Below, piece by piece: positions 8,649 through 17,994 of a DNA stretch of 64,000 nucleotides; the stretch's first letter is position 1; every line of letters starts with the position of its first letter. A program made the position numbers and the translations under genes. This DNA comes from Bacteroidales bacterium (GTDB lineage: Bacteria > Bacteroidota > Bacteroidia > Bacteroidales > UBA932), in contig JAFPWG010000012.1 in assembly GCA_017395045.1 (NCBI GenBank), forward strand, positions 62,001-126,000, written 5' to 3'. Under the pieces are notes generated by a model, which saw only the letters and a list, made by a program, of their open reading frames with translations, ran no database searches and was not told where the DNA came from.

Positions 8649-10003
8649 ATCAGATTGGAAACGAACAGGACGGCCACGCCCACGGGAGCAACGTAGCGGA
8701 TCAGGAAGTAGATAAAGCGGAAGCACTTGGCGTTCAGCTTCTTGGTGCCTCCGTTGGTGAATTCGTCAAAGACCTCGGGGCGTCCCATTTTCCAACCGAC
8801 GAACAAGACCACGAGCAGGCCGCCGAGGGTCAGGAGTACGTTCGACGCCACGGTGTCGGCAAAGTCGAAGATGCCCAGGCCCAGGACCTTGACGCCGGAG
8901 AGCGGACCGAAGGACAGGCTGCACAGCACGCCCGCAACGCCGGTGAGGACGAAGAGCAGGACGCAGGCTGCCCACCGCTTCATTCCCTTTTCTTCCGTCA
9001 GGTAGGCTACGCCCACCTCGATGAGGGAAACGGACGACGTAAGGGCCGCAAAGAGGATGGTCAGGAAGAACAGGATGGCCGCTATGGAGCTGATCCAGGG
9101 CATCTTCAGGCCCATTTCCGCGAAAATGTACGGGAGCGTGTCGAAGATGAGGCCGGGACCGCTGCCGGGCTGGATGCCGGCGGCGAATACGGCCGGCATG
9201 ATCGCAAGCCCGGCCAGAAGGGCGAACAGCAGGTCGGAAACCGCCGTCCCCACGCCGGAGACCAGCAGGTCCTCCTCCTTGCTCACATAGGAAGAATACG
9301 TGATGACGATGCCCATGCCCAGCGACAGGGAGTAGAAGGACTGCCCCAGCGCATCCAGGCATGTGCCCAGCGTAACCTTCGAAAAATCAGGTTTTAACAG
9401 ATAAGCCACTCCCTTCTGGGCTCCCGGAAGGGAAATGGAGTAAACTGTGATGACGACCACCAGAACGAAAAGCACCGGCAGGCACACCTTGCTGAATTTC
9501 TCAATGCCGGACTTCACGCCCAGGGCCACGATGGTAACCGTGGCAAGCAGGAAGACCAGATGGCAGGCGACCGGCGCCCACGTGCGCGAAATGAACTGTT
9601 CGAACGACCCGCTCAGCGCCTCGGGCGCATTGTGGACGAATTCCAGGCGGAGCGACTGGATCAGGTACTCCAGCGACCAGCCGCCCACGACACTGTAGTA
9701 GGAGACGATCCAAAGCGGGGTGAGCACCATCAGGAGCCCGGTCCACTTCCACTTGGTTCCGGGGGCCAGGCGCTCCATGGCGCCGCGGCAGTTCGCCCGG
9801 CTCCGGCGTCCGACGACGGATTCGGCAAAGAAAATGGGCAGGGAAATGACCAGGGTGGCGACGATGTAGATGACTACGAAGGCAGCCCCGCCGTTCTGTC
9901 CGACCAGGTACGGGAACCGCCAGAGGTTCCCCAGTCCGATGGCCGACCCGGCGAGCGCCATGATCACCGCCATCCGGCTGCCGAAATTCTCCCGCTCCTT
10001 CAT
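8645..10003 (-). CDS. Sodium-dependent transporter, NSS/SNF family (first copy)
   Basis: This 452-residue protein begins MKERENFGSRMAV and carries the TM1 motif GSAIGLGNLWRFPYLVG. The NGGAAF helix-break and SYYSVVGGWSLEYL segment match the downstream paralogue. The ATG overlaps the folA stop as ATGA and its own stop overlaps the next transporter start the same way, so three genes are coupled. The family couples Na+ entry to uptake of amino acids or related small molecules. C-terminal FDEFTNGGTK is shared with the paralogue. The link to thymidylate/folate genes may be only positional. Confidence 0.93.
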   Translation of the reverse strand: MKERENFGSRMAVIMALAGSAIGLGNLWRFPYLVGQNGGAAFVVIYIVATLVISLPIFFAESVVGRRSRANCRGAMERLAPGTKWKWTGLLMVLTPLWIVSYYSVVGGWSLEYLIQSLRLEFVHNAPEALSGSFEQFISRTWAPVACHLVFLLATVTIVALGVKSGIEKFSKVCLPVLFVLVVVITVYSISLPGAQKGVAYLLKPDFSKVTLGTCLDALGQSFYSLSLGMGIVITYSSYVSKEEDLLVSGVGTAVSDLLFALLAGLAIMPAVFAAGIQPGSGPGLIFDTLPYIFAEMGLKMPWISSIAAILFFLTILFAALTSSVSLIEVGVAYLTEEKGMKRWAACVLLFVLTGVAGVLCSLSFGPLSGVKVLGLGIFDFADTVASNVLLTLGGLLVVLFVGWKMGRPEVFDEFTNGGTKKLNAKCFRFIYFLIRYVAPVGVAVLFVSNLI

Positions 10004-10488
10004 TTCCGCTTGTAGATGACGAATTCGTAGGTGATGCCCGTGGCGGGATCCGTCTGCAAGTCGCTGCGGGACTCCTCCCTCCAGACCTCAGGGTCGATGA
10101 CGGGAAAGAAGGCGTCCGCATCCCCGGGTGCATCGTGTACGTGGGTAATATAAAGGGTGTCAACCACTTCCATCGCCTCGGCATAGGTATATGCCCCGCC
10201 GATGACGAAGGCCTTCTGCCCGCCGGCGGCGTCAAAGGCCTCCTCGAGACTCTGGACGACCGTCACCTCGGACGGAGCCTCCGGCCACGGAAAGAGGGAA
10301 ATGACGATGTTGTGGCGACGCGGCAGCGGGCGGCCGATGGACTGGAAGGTCATCCAGCCCATGATGACGGCATTCCCGGTGGTCTGCTCGCGGAAATACT
10401 TCATGTCGCCCGGAAGGTTCCACAACAGGGCGTTCTTGCGGCCGATGGCATAGTTTTCGGCCACGGCGACGATCAGGCACTTTTCCAT
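10000..10488 (-). CDS. folA: Dihydrofolate reductase
   Basis: This is a 162-residue chromosomal-type DHFR. The motif LLWNLPGDMKYFR contains Asp28, equivalent to the catalytic Asp27 of the E. coli enzyme. The NADPH-binding segments are VIMGWMTFQSIGRPLP and VIGGAYTY. It reduces dihydrofolate made by ThyA back to tetrahydrofolate, which explains why it starts three bases after the thyA stop. The 3' end overlaps the next gene by four bases. Nothing suggests a mobile resistance-type dfr gene: it sits in a thyA-folA pair of matching composition. Confidence 0.96.
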   Translation of the reverse strand: MEKCLIVAVAENYAIGRKNALLWNLPGDMKYFREQTTGNAVIMGWMTFQSIGRPLPRRHNIVISLFPWPEAPSEVTVVQSLEEAFDAAGGQKAFVIGGAYTYAEAMEVVDTLYITHVHDAPGDADAFFPVIDPEVWREESRSDLQTDPATGITYEFVIYKRK

Positions 10489-10491
10489 AAA

Positions 10492-11286
10492 TTATACGGC
10501 CACGGGGGCTTTGATGGCCGGCCACGGGTCGTAGCCTTCCAGGGTGAAATCTTCGTATTTGAAATCAAAGATGGACTTGACCTCCGGATTCAGCAGCATC
10601 CGCGGGAGCGGACGGGGCTCACGGGAGAGCTGCGTGGCCACCTGTTCGAAGTGGTTCCGGTAAATGTGCGTGTCGCCCGTGGTGTGAACGAACTCGCCGG
10701 GCTGCAGGCCGCACACCTGCGCAATCATCATCGTAAGAAGCGCATAGGATGCGATATTGAACGGGACGCCCAGGAACACGTCGGCGCTTCGCTGGTACAG
10801 CTGGCACGAGAGTTTTCCCTCCGCCACGTAGAACTGGAACAGGCAGTGGCAGGGCGGCAGCGCCATCTTTTCCACTTCCGCAGGATTCCAGGCGCTCACC
10901 AGCATCCTCCGGGAGTCCGGATTTCGCTTAATCATGTCGATAACCATCGATAATTGGTCGATGGCCCGTCCATTCGGAGCCGGCCAAGAGCGCCATTGGT
11001 GCCCGTAAACCGGGCCCAGGTCGCCGTTCTCGTCGGCCCATTCGTCCCAAATGGTCACGCCGTGGTCCTGGAGATACTTCACATTCGTGTCTCCGGCGAT
11101 GAACCAGAGCAGCTCATAGATAATGGATTTCAGGTGCACTTTCTTGGTGGTCAGGAGCGGGAAGCCCTCCGACAGGTCGAACCGCATCTGGTAGCCGAAC
11201 ACGCTCTGCGTCCCGGTGCCGGTGCGGTCCTCCTTCATCACGCCGTTCGCGCGGATATGTTTCAGCAGGTCCAGGTATTGTCTCAT
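10492..11286 (-). CDS. thyA: Thymidylate synthase
   Basis: With the ATG at 11286 the protein is 264 residues, the same as E. coli ThyA, and key residues keep E. coli numbering: Arg21 in RTGTGT and the nucleophile Cys146 in LPPCHC. The segments [17 protein letters not shown] and THIYRNH complete the family signature. A longer in-frame extension upstream would run through the galM promoter region and has no family similarity. A TATCTTTG element ends six bases before the chosen ATG, which supports the start. ThyA makes dTMP from dUMP with methylene-tetrahydrofolate. It is the first gene of the thyA-folA-symporter-symporter-phosphatase run. Confidence 0.97.
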   Translation of the reverse strand: MRQYLDLLKHIRANGVMKEDRTGTGTQSVFGYQMRFDLSEGFPLLTTKKVHLKSIIYELLWFIAGDTNVKYLQDHGVTIWDEWADENGDLGPVYGHQWRSWPAPNGRAIDQLSMVIDMIKRNPDSRRMLVSAWNPAEVEKMALPPCHCLFQFYVAEGKLSCQLYQRSADVFLGVPFNIASYALLTMMIAQVCGLQPGEFVHTTGDTHIYRNHFEQVATQLSREPRPLPRMLLNPEVKSIFDFKYEDFTLEGYDPWPAIKAPVAV

Positions 11287-11292
11287 GATAAG

Positions 11293-11300
11293 CAAAGATA
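11293..11300 (-). promoter_or_regulatory. -7 element of thyA, six bases from the ATG
   Basis: The minus strand reads TATCTTTG, then six bases, then the thyA ATG at 11286. This predicts a transcript with almost no leader. Confidence 0.6.
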
Positions 11301-11321
11301 CATATTTTCCGTATAAATCGT

Positions 11322-11329
11322 TATATTTG
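11322..11329 (+). promoter_or_regulatory. -7 element of galM
   Basis: TATATTTG matches TAnnTTTG, 27 bases before the galM ATG. It is divergent from the thyA promoter, about 20 bases away. Confidence 0.6.
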
Positions 11330-11356
11330 TCAGAAGGAAACAGACACTGAAACGAC

Positions 11357-12403
11357 ATGGAAATCACGAAAGAGCTTTGGGGCAAAGCCCCGGACGGAAA
11401 GGACATCTTCCGGTATACGTTAATGAACGCCTCCGGCGCATACGTACAGTTGGGCAGCGTGGGAGCTGCCATCGTCTCGATCGTCGTCCCCGACAAGGAC
11501 GGCAAGCTGGGGGACGTCGCCCTCGGCTACAACGACCCGCTGGCCTATTTCGGCGACGGCCCCTGCTCCGGAAAGATCCCCGGCCGATTTGCGAACCGCA
11601 TCGCCAAGGGGAAGTTCACCCTGGAAGGCGTCGAGTACACGCTCCCCATAAACAACGGCCCCAACCACCTCCACGGTGGCCCCAACGGATTCCAGAACCA
11701 CGTGTGGGACAGCAGGATAGAGGGAGACGCCGTAGAATTCATGTACTTCTCCGAAGACGGAGAGGCCGGCTATCCGGGCAACGTGAAAGCCATCGCCCAT
11801 TACGAGTGGAGCGAGGAGAACGAACTCAAGCTCATCCTCACGGCGGAAACCGACAAGACTACCGTCGTGAACCTGACGAACCACCTGTACCTGAACCTGG
11901 ACGGCGACGGCTCCGGAACCGTCCTGGACCACCTGCTGGAACTCAATGCATCCCAGTACCTTCCGACCGACCCGACGCAGATCCCGCTCGGAGAGCCCGC
12001 CGACGTGGCCGGCACGCCCATGGACTTTGTGGAGGCCAAGCCCATCGGCGCGGAAATCCATGCCGATTTCGAAGCCCTCAAGATCGGAAAGGGTTACGAC
12101 CATTGCTGGCTTATCGACGGAGCGATGCCCGGCCAACTGTCCACGGCCGCGGAGCTCTGGGGCCCGAAGTCGGGCCGGCACGTGGAAATCCTCACCACCC
12201 AGCCCGCCGTGCAGGTATATACCGGCAACTGGCTGAAAGGCAGCCCGGTAGGAAAGACCGGCCGAGAATACGAAGACTACGACGCCGTGGCCATCGAGTG
12301 CCAGCACACGCCGGACGCCCCCAACCAACCGGGCTTCCCCACGACGGTCCTCCACCCCGGAGAAGTCCTCGAGGAGGCGATCATCTGGGCCTTTACGGCC
12401 TAA
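11357..12403 (+). CDS. galM: Aldose 1-epimerase (mutarotase)
   Basis: This 348-residue protein interconverts alpha and beta anomers of galactose or glucose. Family landmarks are [25 protein letters not shown] with a substrate-binding His, [11 protein letters not shown] carrying the catalytic His, GYDHCWLID, and [13 protein letters not shown] carrying the catalytic Glu. There is no signal peptide, so it is cytoplasmic. galK lies elsewhere in the window (27.1-28.2 kb), so this is not a compact gal operon. Its stop codon overlaps that of the convergent thioredoxin-like gene in the four bases CTAA. Confidence 0.96.
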   Translation: MEITKELWGKAPDGKDIFRYTLMNASGAYVQLGSVGAAIVSIVVPDKDGKLGDVALGYNDPLAYFGDGPCSGKIPGRFANRIAKGKFTLEGVEYTLPINNGPNHLHGGPNGFQNHVWDSRIEGDAVEFMYFSEDGEAGYPGNVKAIAHYEWSEENELKLILTAETDKTTVVNLTNHLYLNLDGDGSGTVLDHLLELNASQYLPTDPTQIPLGEPADVAGTPMDFVEAKPIGAEIHADFEALKIGKGYDHCWLIDGAMPGQLSTAAELWGPKSGRHVEILTTQPAVQVYTGNWLKGSPVGKTGREYEDYDAVAIECQHTPDAPNQPGFPTTVLHPGEVLEEAIIWAFTA

Positions 12404-13362
12404 CCGTGGATGTTGGCCAGCGCCGTCAGGGCCCTTTCCTGCGGAGCGTCCTTCATCAGGACGGTCTTCGCCGCATCCAGCAGATAGATGGAAGGAATCG
12501 CGCGGACGTTGTAGAGAACGTCCGTGCGGATGGCGTAATTGTGGTCGTACCCGTTGATCCAATCGGTCGGGTAATCGGCAATGTGGGCCTTCCAGTCGTC
12601 GATTTCCTGGTCGATATACACATCAACCACCTTCAGGCGGCCGGAGGAAATCAGGTCTGAAATCTCCGGCGACGCCTTCATCTCCGCGGTGATTTCCTGA
12701 CAGGCGTTGCATCCCGGATTCGCGAAAATCAGGAGCACGTATTCCGCCTGGATTCCATAGAGAGTCCGGACGCGGCCGCGCGTATCCGTAAAGGAGAAAT
12801 CCGTCGCGGGCGTACCGACCCGGTTCAGCCGGCATTTCTGTGCATCCCAGCCGAAACCCGGTTTGAGGCCGTCGGCAACGAGGTCGGACGTGGCAAGCCG
12901 CTCCACGAACGGCAGGTACAGGTCTTCGCTTCGCACCGGGGAATTCGGGTCATACAGATAGCGGCTCGTCAGGCGCGTAAGCTCCTCATACACATTTGAT
13001 TCCGGATATTTTCTCTCGAACGCGTCCAGCCGGTCGTAGAAACGCTCGACAGCCCTGACCGCCTCCGGAAGGGGCCGCTGCTCCAGCAGGGTGATATACA
13101 TTCCGACCTGGGATTCCACATTCTCCAGCGTCACGCCGTTCACAAGGGTGGAATCACAGGCATACACCTGCGACGTATCCGTGAAGCGGTCCCAAAAATG
13201 AGACACGACATAGGACGCACTCTCTTCGGGATTATCTACCATCATCGGGACCTCCACCTGGGGAAAGTTCCGCGCGGCCGGCGCCTTAGAGACATCTTTC
13301 CCTCCCCGGGACCCGCAGGCGCAGAGCAGGAAGAGGGCAGTTGCAAGCAAACAGTTACGCAT
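12400..13362 (-). CDS. Thioredoxin-fold lipoprotein with DUF5106-like N-terminal domain
   Basis: This 320-residue protein has a signal ending FLLCAC, a lipobox, so it should be membrane-anchored and face the periplasm. Residues about 35-165 are a helical region resembling DUF5106, which in Bacteroidota precedes thioredoxin-like domains. Residues about 180-320 form a TlpA/thioredoxin-like domain with the redox pair in NPGCNACQE (CxxC) and a cis-Pro type segment VRAIPSIYLLD. A role in periplasmic disulfide reduction or exchange is likely; the partner is unknown. It is divergent from the HEXXH/barrel gene and convergent with galM. Confidence 0.82.
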   Translation of the reverse strand: MRNCLLATALFLLCACGSRGGKDVSKAPAARNFPQVEVPMMVDNPEESASYVVSHFWDRFTDTSQVYACDSTLVNGVTLENVESQVGMYITLLEQRPLPEAVRAVERFYDRLDAFERKYPESNVYEELTRLTSRYLYDPNSPVRSEDLYLPFVERLATSDLVADGLKPGFGWDAQKCRLNRVGTPATDFSFTDTRGRVRTLYGIQAEYVLLIFANPGCNACQEITAEMKASPEISDLISSGRLKVVDVYIDQEIDDWKAHIADYPTDWINGYDHNYAIRTDVLYNVRAIPSIYLLDAAKTVLMKDAPQERALTALANIHG

Positions 13363-13382
13363 TCTCTTTCGATAAGATTGTC

Positions 13383-13390
13383 CAAAAATA
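13383..13390 (-). promoter_or_regulatory. -7 element of the thioredoxin-fold lipoprotein gene
   Basis: On the minus strand this reads TATTTTTG, matching TAnnTTTG, 20 bases upstream of the ATG at 13362. Confidence 0.5.
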
Positions 13391-13403
13391 CGGAAAAAAT
13401 ATT

Positions 13404-13411
13404 TAGTTTTG
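13404..13411 (+). promoter_or_regulatory. -7 element of the HEXXH/barrel gene, seven bases from the ATG
   Basis: TAGTTTTG matches TAnnTTTG and ends seven bases before the ATG at 13419. A TTG at 13378 could be the -33 element. Confidence 0.55.
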
Positions 13412-13418
13412 TGGAACC

Positions 13419-16400
13419 ATGCGCAAGAAAAGCTTCATCCTCCTGCTTTCCTCCCTCCTCCTGGCCCTCGGCCCGGCCGCCTCGGCACAGTTCTACCAGA
13501 ACGGAGAAGACCCCTTCGGCCGCTGGGAAGAAACCGGGAACTCCCACTGGCGCATCATCTATCCCGTGGGAGCCGACTCCCTTGCGCAAAGCTATCTTTC
13601 CGCCCTGGAACGCTGGCGTCCCCTCGCGGGCGGAAGTATCGGCCTGACCCCTGTTTCGCTGCAGTGGGGAAAGATGCCTGTCGTTCTCCACACCCGGTAT
13701 CCCGTATCCAACGGTTCCGTCGCCTGGGCGCCCCGGCGCATGGACCTGAACACCCATCCGGAGCCTTACGGGGCCCTGCCCCTGTCCTGGATTACACAGC
13801 TCGCGGTCCACGAGTCCCGGCACGTCGCCCAGATGCAGCTGGCGTACCGGAAACCGTTCCGCTGGGTGAACGGCGTAATCGGCGAGATGTGGCCCGGCGC
13901 CGTGGCCGCGCTGTTTACCCCCCAGACCTTCCTGGAAGGCGATGCCGTGGTGGCGGAAACGGCCCTTACCCCCTCCGGACGCGGCCGAGAAGCCGATTTC
14001 CTGAACTATTACCACGTCGCCTTCGACAACGGAGACTGGCGGGACTGGTACAAATGGGTGTACGGCTCCTTCAAGTACGCGGGGCCGGACCATTATACGA
14101 CCGGCTACATGACCGTCGCCGGAATGCGCTATTTCTACGACAAGCCCGATTTCTCGGCGGCCTATTACGACTGGATCTGCCGGAAGCCCTTGCCCGTCGC
14201 CCCCCTGCAGCGCTATATGAAGACGCTTTCCGGAAAATCGTTCCGGAGCACCTACCGGGGCATTTTGGAGGGGTTCCACGACATCTGGACCGAAGAAGCC
14301 GACGCCCGCGGTCCCTTCATGGAAATGGAGCAGGTCACGAAAAAACACGCCTTTGCGACCGACTATTCGAGCGGCTCCTGGGTCGATGACGCCTATTTCG
14401 CCATCAAGGAAGGAAAGGACCTTGCGACCCGGCTGGTCCGCATCAACCAGGACGGCAAGGAGATCGACCTCGGCACCTTCTCCTCCAGGGCAAGTTCCCT
14501 CAACCCGGGCGAGCACTGCATCTATTGGAGCGAAACGCTGCCCGGCCGCCGCTGGACCCTGGACGGGGAGTCCGTCATCCGCTACGCGGGTCCGGACGGA
14601 CAGCGCCACGACCTCACGACCCGGGGCCGGCTGTACAATCCACAGCCCGGGCCGGGCGGAATCGCCGTCGTGGAATACCCGGTGAACGGGGGAAGCAACC
14701 TCGTGATTATCAGCGACCAGGACGGCCACATCCTCCAACGGACACCGGCCCCCGAGGGCATCCAGCTCTCCGACCCAGCCTGGGTGGGCGAAACCATCTA
14801 CAGCCTGGGCATCGACGACCGCGGCTGCGGCATCTGGCGGCTGGACGATGACGTCTGGACCTGTGTCCTGGAGCCCACGTACCAGTATATGGAGAACCTG
14901 GAAGGAGAGGACCACGTCCTGGATTTTGTCAGTGACCGGAACGGGGTGAAAGAGCTTTACCGGTACGACCCGGCAACCGGAAGGGCCTGGCAATTAACGA
15001 ATTCCCGCTATGGCGGAACGGATTATTTCTGGCATGGGGATACGCTTTGGTTCAATTCGATGACCCCGGAGGGCACCGCCATCTTCAAGGCGAAGGCCCC
15101 CGAACCCGTGGAAGTGGACATCCGGGCCGTGCATCGCTACCGCGTGGCGGAAAAACTGTCCGAACAGGAAAAGGCCTTCGCTTCCACCGAAGTTCCGGAT
15201 ACGGTCTTCTCCGCCCCGAAACCCTATCGGAAGGCCCTCCACCTGGTTCATTTCCACTCCTGGGCCCCCCTGTGGTTCGATTACGACAACATCTCCTCGC
15301 TGAGCGGAGACCTCAGTTATGACACCGCCTCTCCCGGCCTCATCGGCTTTTTCCAGAACAGCCTGGGGTCGGCATACGGAAACGTGGGATACGCTGCGCA
15401 TCCGGAAGAAGGAGGCCCCTGGCAGCACTCCGGACATCTGCAGTTCACTTATGCCGGACTGTATCCAATCCTGGAAGCCGACTTCCATATCTACGGCAGC
15501 GGCCTGGGCCAATATGCCTTCCAGCGACGCAGCCTCGACGGCGGAGGAACGTCCTACGCCGTCACGCGCGCCGAAACCGACGGACCTGCCTGGACCGCGT
15601 CCCTGTCGGCCTATATCCCGTTCCGCCATAACAAGAGCGGCATCCTGCGCGGCTGGGTGCCCAAGGTGACCTGGTCCCTATCCAACAGCCACTTCGAAAC
15701 CGGAGTCGTGGACCTCATCGGCCGCGGAGACTTCGTCAGCGGCGGGTATCACTTGTCCCTCAAGGAGATAACGCCGGCCGACAATGTCCTCATGCAGGCG
15801 GTCCGCGCTTCCGTCCGGGGCTATCTGATGCTTCCAACGGCGGACAGCCAGGTGTATCCGCGGCTGGGCATCGGCCTGGAGGCCGGCGGCAACCTTCGCC
15901 CCGGCCTGACGCACCGGTATTCCCCCACGTATTACGGATATGCTTACGCCTATCTGCCGGGAATCACCCGTACGCAGGGCCTACGGATGACATTGACCGG
16001 CCAGGCACAGGTTCCCACGGGCGCACCCTTCGGTGAAAACAGCGTCGTCATCTGGCCCCGCGGTTTCACCTCCGCCGACGGCCGCCAGATCGCCCAGCTC
16101 ACGGCCCGGCAGTTCAAACTGACGGCCGACTATGCCATCCCGATCTTTGTCGGAGACATTTCCCTGTTTTCTCCGGTCTTCTATATCAAGAACTTCCTGC
16201 TCATTCCCCACGTGGATTGGGCGACTTTCGAAGGCGTCCGCAAAATAGAAGGGAAAGAGACCAAATCCGTCTCTTCCAGCCTTATGAGCGCCGGAGCGGA
16301 CTTTACCGTGGAACTGGGCAACTTCCTCTGGGCGCCCTTCCCCTGCTCGGTCGGCGTATCCGCATCCTGGCTGGGCGGTCCTTATTTCAAGACCCTGTCC

Positions 16401-16463
16401 GAATCCGCCGATGGCGGCCGCAAGCCATACTCCATCGAACTCATCTTCAGCCTGGATATCTAG
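13419..16463 (+). CDS. Exported HEXXH-motif protein with propeller-like middle and C-terminal outer-membrane barrel (copy 1)
   Basis: This is a 1014-residue protein. A signal peptide ends about residue 23 (AASAQ). Residues about 35-260 form a helical domain with HESRH at 131-135 (an HEXXH zinc-protease motif) and LEGDAVVAE at 172-180, whose Glu could be the third ligand as in gluzincins. Residues about 300-590 contain repeated short motifs such as RLVRINQDGKEIDL, IISDQDGHIL and DFVSDRNGVKELYRYD, typical of TolB/DPP4-type propeller blades. Residues about 600-1014 alternate polar and aromatic strands and end in a hydrophobic strand (IELIFSLDI), like an outer-membrane barrel. It is a clear paralogue of the gene at 24032-27061. 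Protease activity and surface location are inference. I do not recognise a named family for the whole architecture. Confidence 0.75.
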   Translation: MRKKSFILLLSSLLLALGPAASAQFYQNGEDPFGRWEETGNSHWRIIYPVGADSLAQSYLSALERWRPLAGGSIGLTPVSLQWGKMPVVLHTRYPVSNGSVAWAPRRMDLNTHPEPYGALPLSWITQLAVHESRHVAQMQLAYRKPFRWVNGVIGEMWPGAVAALFTPQTFLEGDAVVAETALTPSGRGREADFLNYYHVAFDNGDWRDWYKWVYGSFKYAGPDHYTTGYMTVAGMRYFYDKPDFSAAYYDWICRKPLPVAPLQRYMKTLSGKSFRSTYRGILEGFHDIWTEEADARGPFMEMEQVTKKHAFATDYSSGSWVDDAYFAIKEGKDLATRLVRINQDGKEIDLGTFSSRASSLNPGEHCIYWSETLPGRRWTLDGESVIRYAGPDGQRHDLTTRGRLYNPQPGPGGIAVVEYPVNGGSNLVIISDQDGHILQRTPAPEGIQLSDPAWVGETIYSLGIDDRGCGIWRLDDDVWTCVLEPTYQYMENLEGEDHVLDFVSDRNGVKELYRYDPATGRAWQLTNSRYGGTDYFWHGDTLWFNSMTPEGTAIFKAKAPEPVEVDIRAVHRYRVAEKLSEQEKAFASTEVPDTVFSAPKPYRKALHLVHFHSWAPLWFDYDNISSLSGDLSYDTASPGLIGFFQNSLGSAYGNVGYAAHPEEGGPWQHSGHLQFTYAGLYPILEADFHIYGSGLGQYAFQRRSLDGGGTSYAVTRAETDGPAWTASLSAYIPFRHNKSGILRGWVPKVTWSLSNSHFETGVVDLIGRGDFVSGGYHLSLKEITPADNVLMQAVRASVRGYLMLPTADSQVYPRLGIGLEAGGNLRPGLTHRYSPTYYGYAYAYLPGITRTQGLRMTLTGQAQVPTGAPFGENSVVIWPRGFTSADGRQIAQLTARQFKLTADYAIPIFVGDISLFSPVFYIKNFLLIPHVDWATFEGVRKIEGKETKSVSSSLMSAGADFTVELGNFLWAPFPCSVGVSASWLGGPYFKTLSESADGGRKPYSIELIFSLDI

Positions 16464-16504
16464 TCAGAAAGTCATCTGCCTCCATCCAAAGGTCCCAAAT
16501 GGCA

Positions 16505-17062
16505 TCAGTCCGCGTACCATGTCCGGGGACAGAACTTGACAATATGGAATTGATTTGCCTCCCCGTCTTGTTCCCATGTTACCAGAACTTCTCCCTTATA
16601 ATGGCCGTATTCCTTGATTTCTTTAGAAGACTTCAAATACTGAAGGGAGCCGCGAACATGGGCGGCATATTGCTTTTGGGTGTCATTTTTACTGACCATC
16701 AAAGAGACATCACTGTCAAAAGTCGCAGATTCACCTACTTTTCCGGTTAGTTCTACTGGCTCCACCGCTATCGAAATCAGCGTCCCGGTATTGTCAAAAA
16801 AACGAAAATCCCACTGCAAACTGGTTGGCGTCAGGTCCTCAGAATAACACCTTGTCCCTTCAGGACCTGTTTGAAATGAACCGCCTTCCATTTTCACGTC
16901 TGCGGTAAAAGAGCTGTTGTGTATGTCAAAACTCATCGCCAGGGTCTCTTCCGTTCCATCTCCATCTTCCGGAATCAGAACAGGTTCTTCCTTTCCACGG
17001 CCGCAGGAAAGAACAGCCAAGGAAAGCATTGATAGTGACAAGAGTGTTTTCCAGGGAGTCAT
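16505..17062 (-). CDS. Putative lipoprotein of unknown function
   Basis: This 185-residue protein has a signal peptide ending LAVLSC, a lipobox. The mature part starts with an acidic linker (EDGDGTEET) and looks mostly beta-stranded. I recognise no domain. It is more AT-rich than the genes on its left, and it lies next to a decayed IS30 element, so it may have arrived with, or been left by, an insertion event. It is convergent with the HEXXH/barrel gene; no neighbour suggests a function. Confidence 0.6.
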   Translation of the reverse strand: MTPWKTLLSLSMLSLAVLSCGRGKEEPVLIPEDGDGTEETLAMSFDIHNSSFTADVKMEGGSFQTGPEGTRCYSEDLTPTSLQWDFRFFDNTGTLISIAVEPVELTGKVGESATFDSDVSLMVSKNDTQKQYAAHVRGSLQYLKSSKEIKEYGHYKGEVLVTWEQDGEANQFHIVKFCPRTWYAD

Positions 17063-17134
17063 AGCGTTATCATTTAAATGTGTTCATACCAGAAATGCGA
17101 CACTTCAAAAGTTAAAGTTAAATAATTGTTTACA

Positions 17135-17876
17135 TTATTCCAACGGTGTCCTGTAACCCAGTGACTTACGAGGCCTGTGGTTGAGTTTCCATTCTATTTC
17201 AGCAAGCATCTCGTCGGTCAGCTTGCTGAAGTCCGTTCCTTTCGGAATGTACTGGCGTATCAGCCCGTTCGTGTTTTCGTTTGCACCCCGCTCCCAAGAG
17301 TGGTATGGGCGTGCGAAGTAGAACTCGGCATCGAGTCCCTTCGCGATCTCCTTATGGCGGGCGAATTCCTTTCCGTTGTCAGCCGTTATCGTGTGTATTT
17401 TGTCCTTATAGGGTAGCAGCGCTTCGATTACCGTACTGGCCAGCTGGGTGGCTTCTTTCCCAGCAAGCCTGCGGATCAGCACCAGATGCGTGCACCTGTC
17501 GTTTGTCGTCATGATGCCAGATCCACCGGTAGATCGTCTCCGCACATACCATCTCTTCCCCCTTCAACCGGAACCGGCCGCAGATTTGCTCCGGACTGTA
17601 CTGGCCGTAGATGATGAAACGCCTTACCGTCCGCTTCATCTCGTCAGTGAACTTTAGGTAGTGTCGCCTGACCTTCATCCTCCTTTCGTACTTCTTTTGG
17701 GCCAGTTGCCATCGGTACCGATGGTAGCCACGCATATCGCAGTTCCTGCGAATCTCACGGCTCACCGTGCCTGCACTGACTCCAATCACTTCCCCTATCT
17801 CCCTCAGGCTCATCGGTGTTTGCAGCAACGCCTCAATCGTATATCGCTGCTCCCTTGTCAAATGCTTGTATCCCAT
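17135..17876 (-). pseudogene. IS30-family transposase, internally deleted and frameshifted
   Basis: The N-terminal part (17876 down to about 17517) begins MGYKHLTREQRYTIEALL and carries the IS30 helix-turn-helix (LREIGEVIGVSAGTVSREIRRN). The C-terminal part (about 17512 to 17135) begins TTNDRCTHLVLIRRL and holds the later DDE-type segments ITADNGKEFARH and SWERGANENTNGLIRQY. Between WIW and TNDRC the family normally has about 60-75 residues including the first catalytic Asp; here they are missing and the frame changes. The product ends at GYRTPLE and may also be slightly short. It cannot be an active transposase. Element ends were not defined: TGAAGTG-containing sequences flank it (near 17100 and 17933), but in the same orientation rather than inverted. 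Confidence 0.88.
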
Positions 17877-17956
17877 CCTCTGTCGCTTTTCTGGTTATGG
17901 CAGTAAAGATATACTGTCACGCTTCAAAGCGTTGCACTTCAGAGTAGAATCCAGCG

Positions 17957-17988
17957 TTTGCCGTTCCACGGAATTATTCCTATCTTTG
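17957..17988 (+). promoter_or_regulatory. Promoter of the SurA-like/OstA operon, six bases from the ATG
   Basis: TTTG (17957-17960) and TATCTTTG (17981-17988) are separated by 20 bases, the classic Bacteroidota -33/-7 arrangement. Only TAAGTT lies between the -7 element and the ATG at 17995, so the transcript should be nearly leaderless. The promoter lies just beyond the IS30 remnant. Confidence 0.72.
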
Positions 17989-17994
17989 TAAGTT

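Noticed and set aside
11287-11505. N-terminal extension of thyA by 73 residues
   Set aside because: The extension would cross the galM promoter and has no similarity to thymidylate synthases. The 264-residue form keeps E. coli numbering of Arg21 and Cys146.
17092-17945. Terminal inverted repeats of the IS30 remnant
   Set aside because: The flanking TGAAGTG-type sequences are in the same orientation rather than inverted, and no target duplication was visible, so element ends are not claimed.
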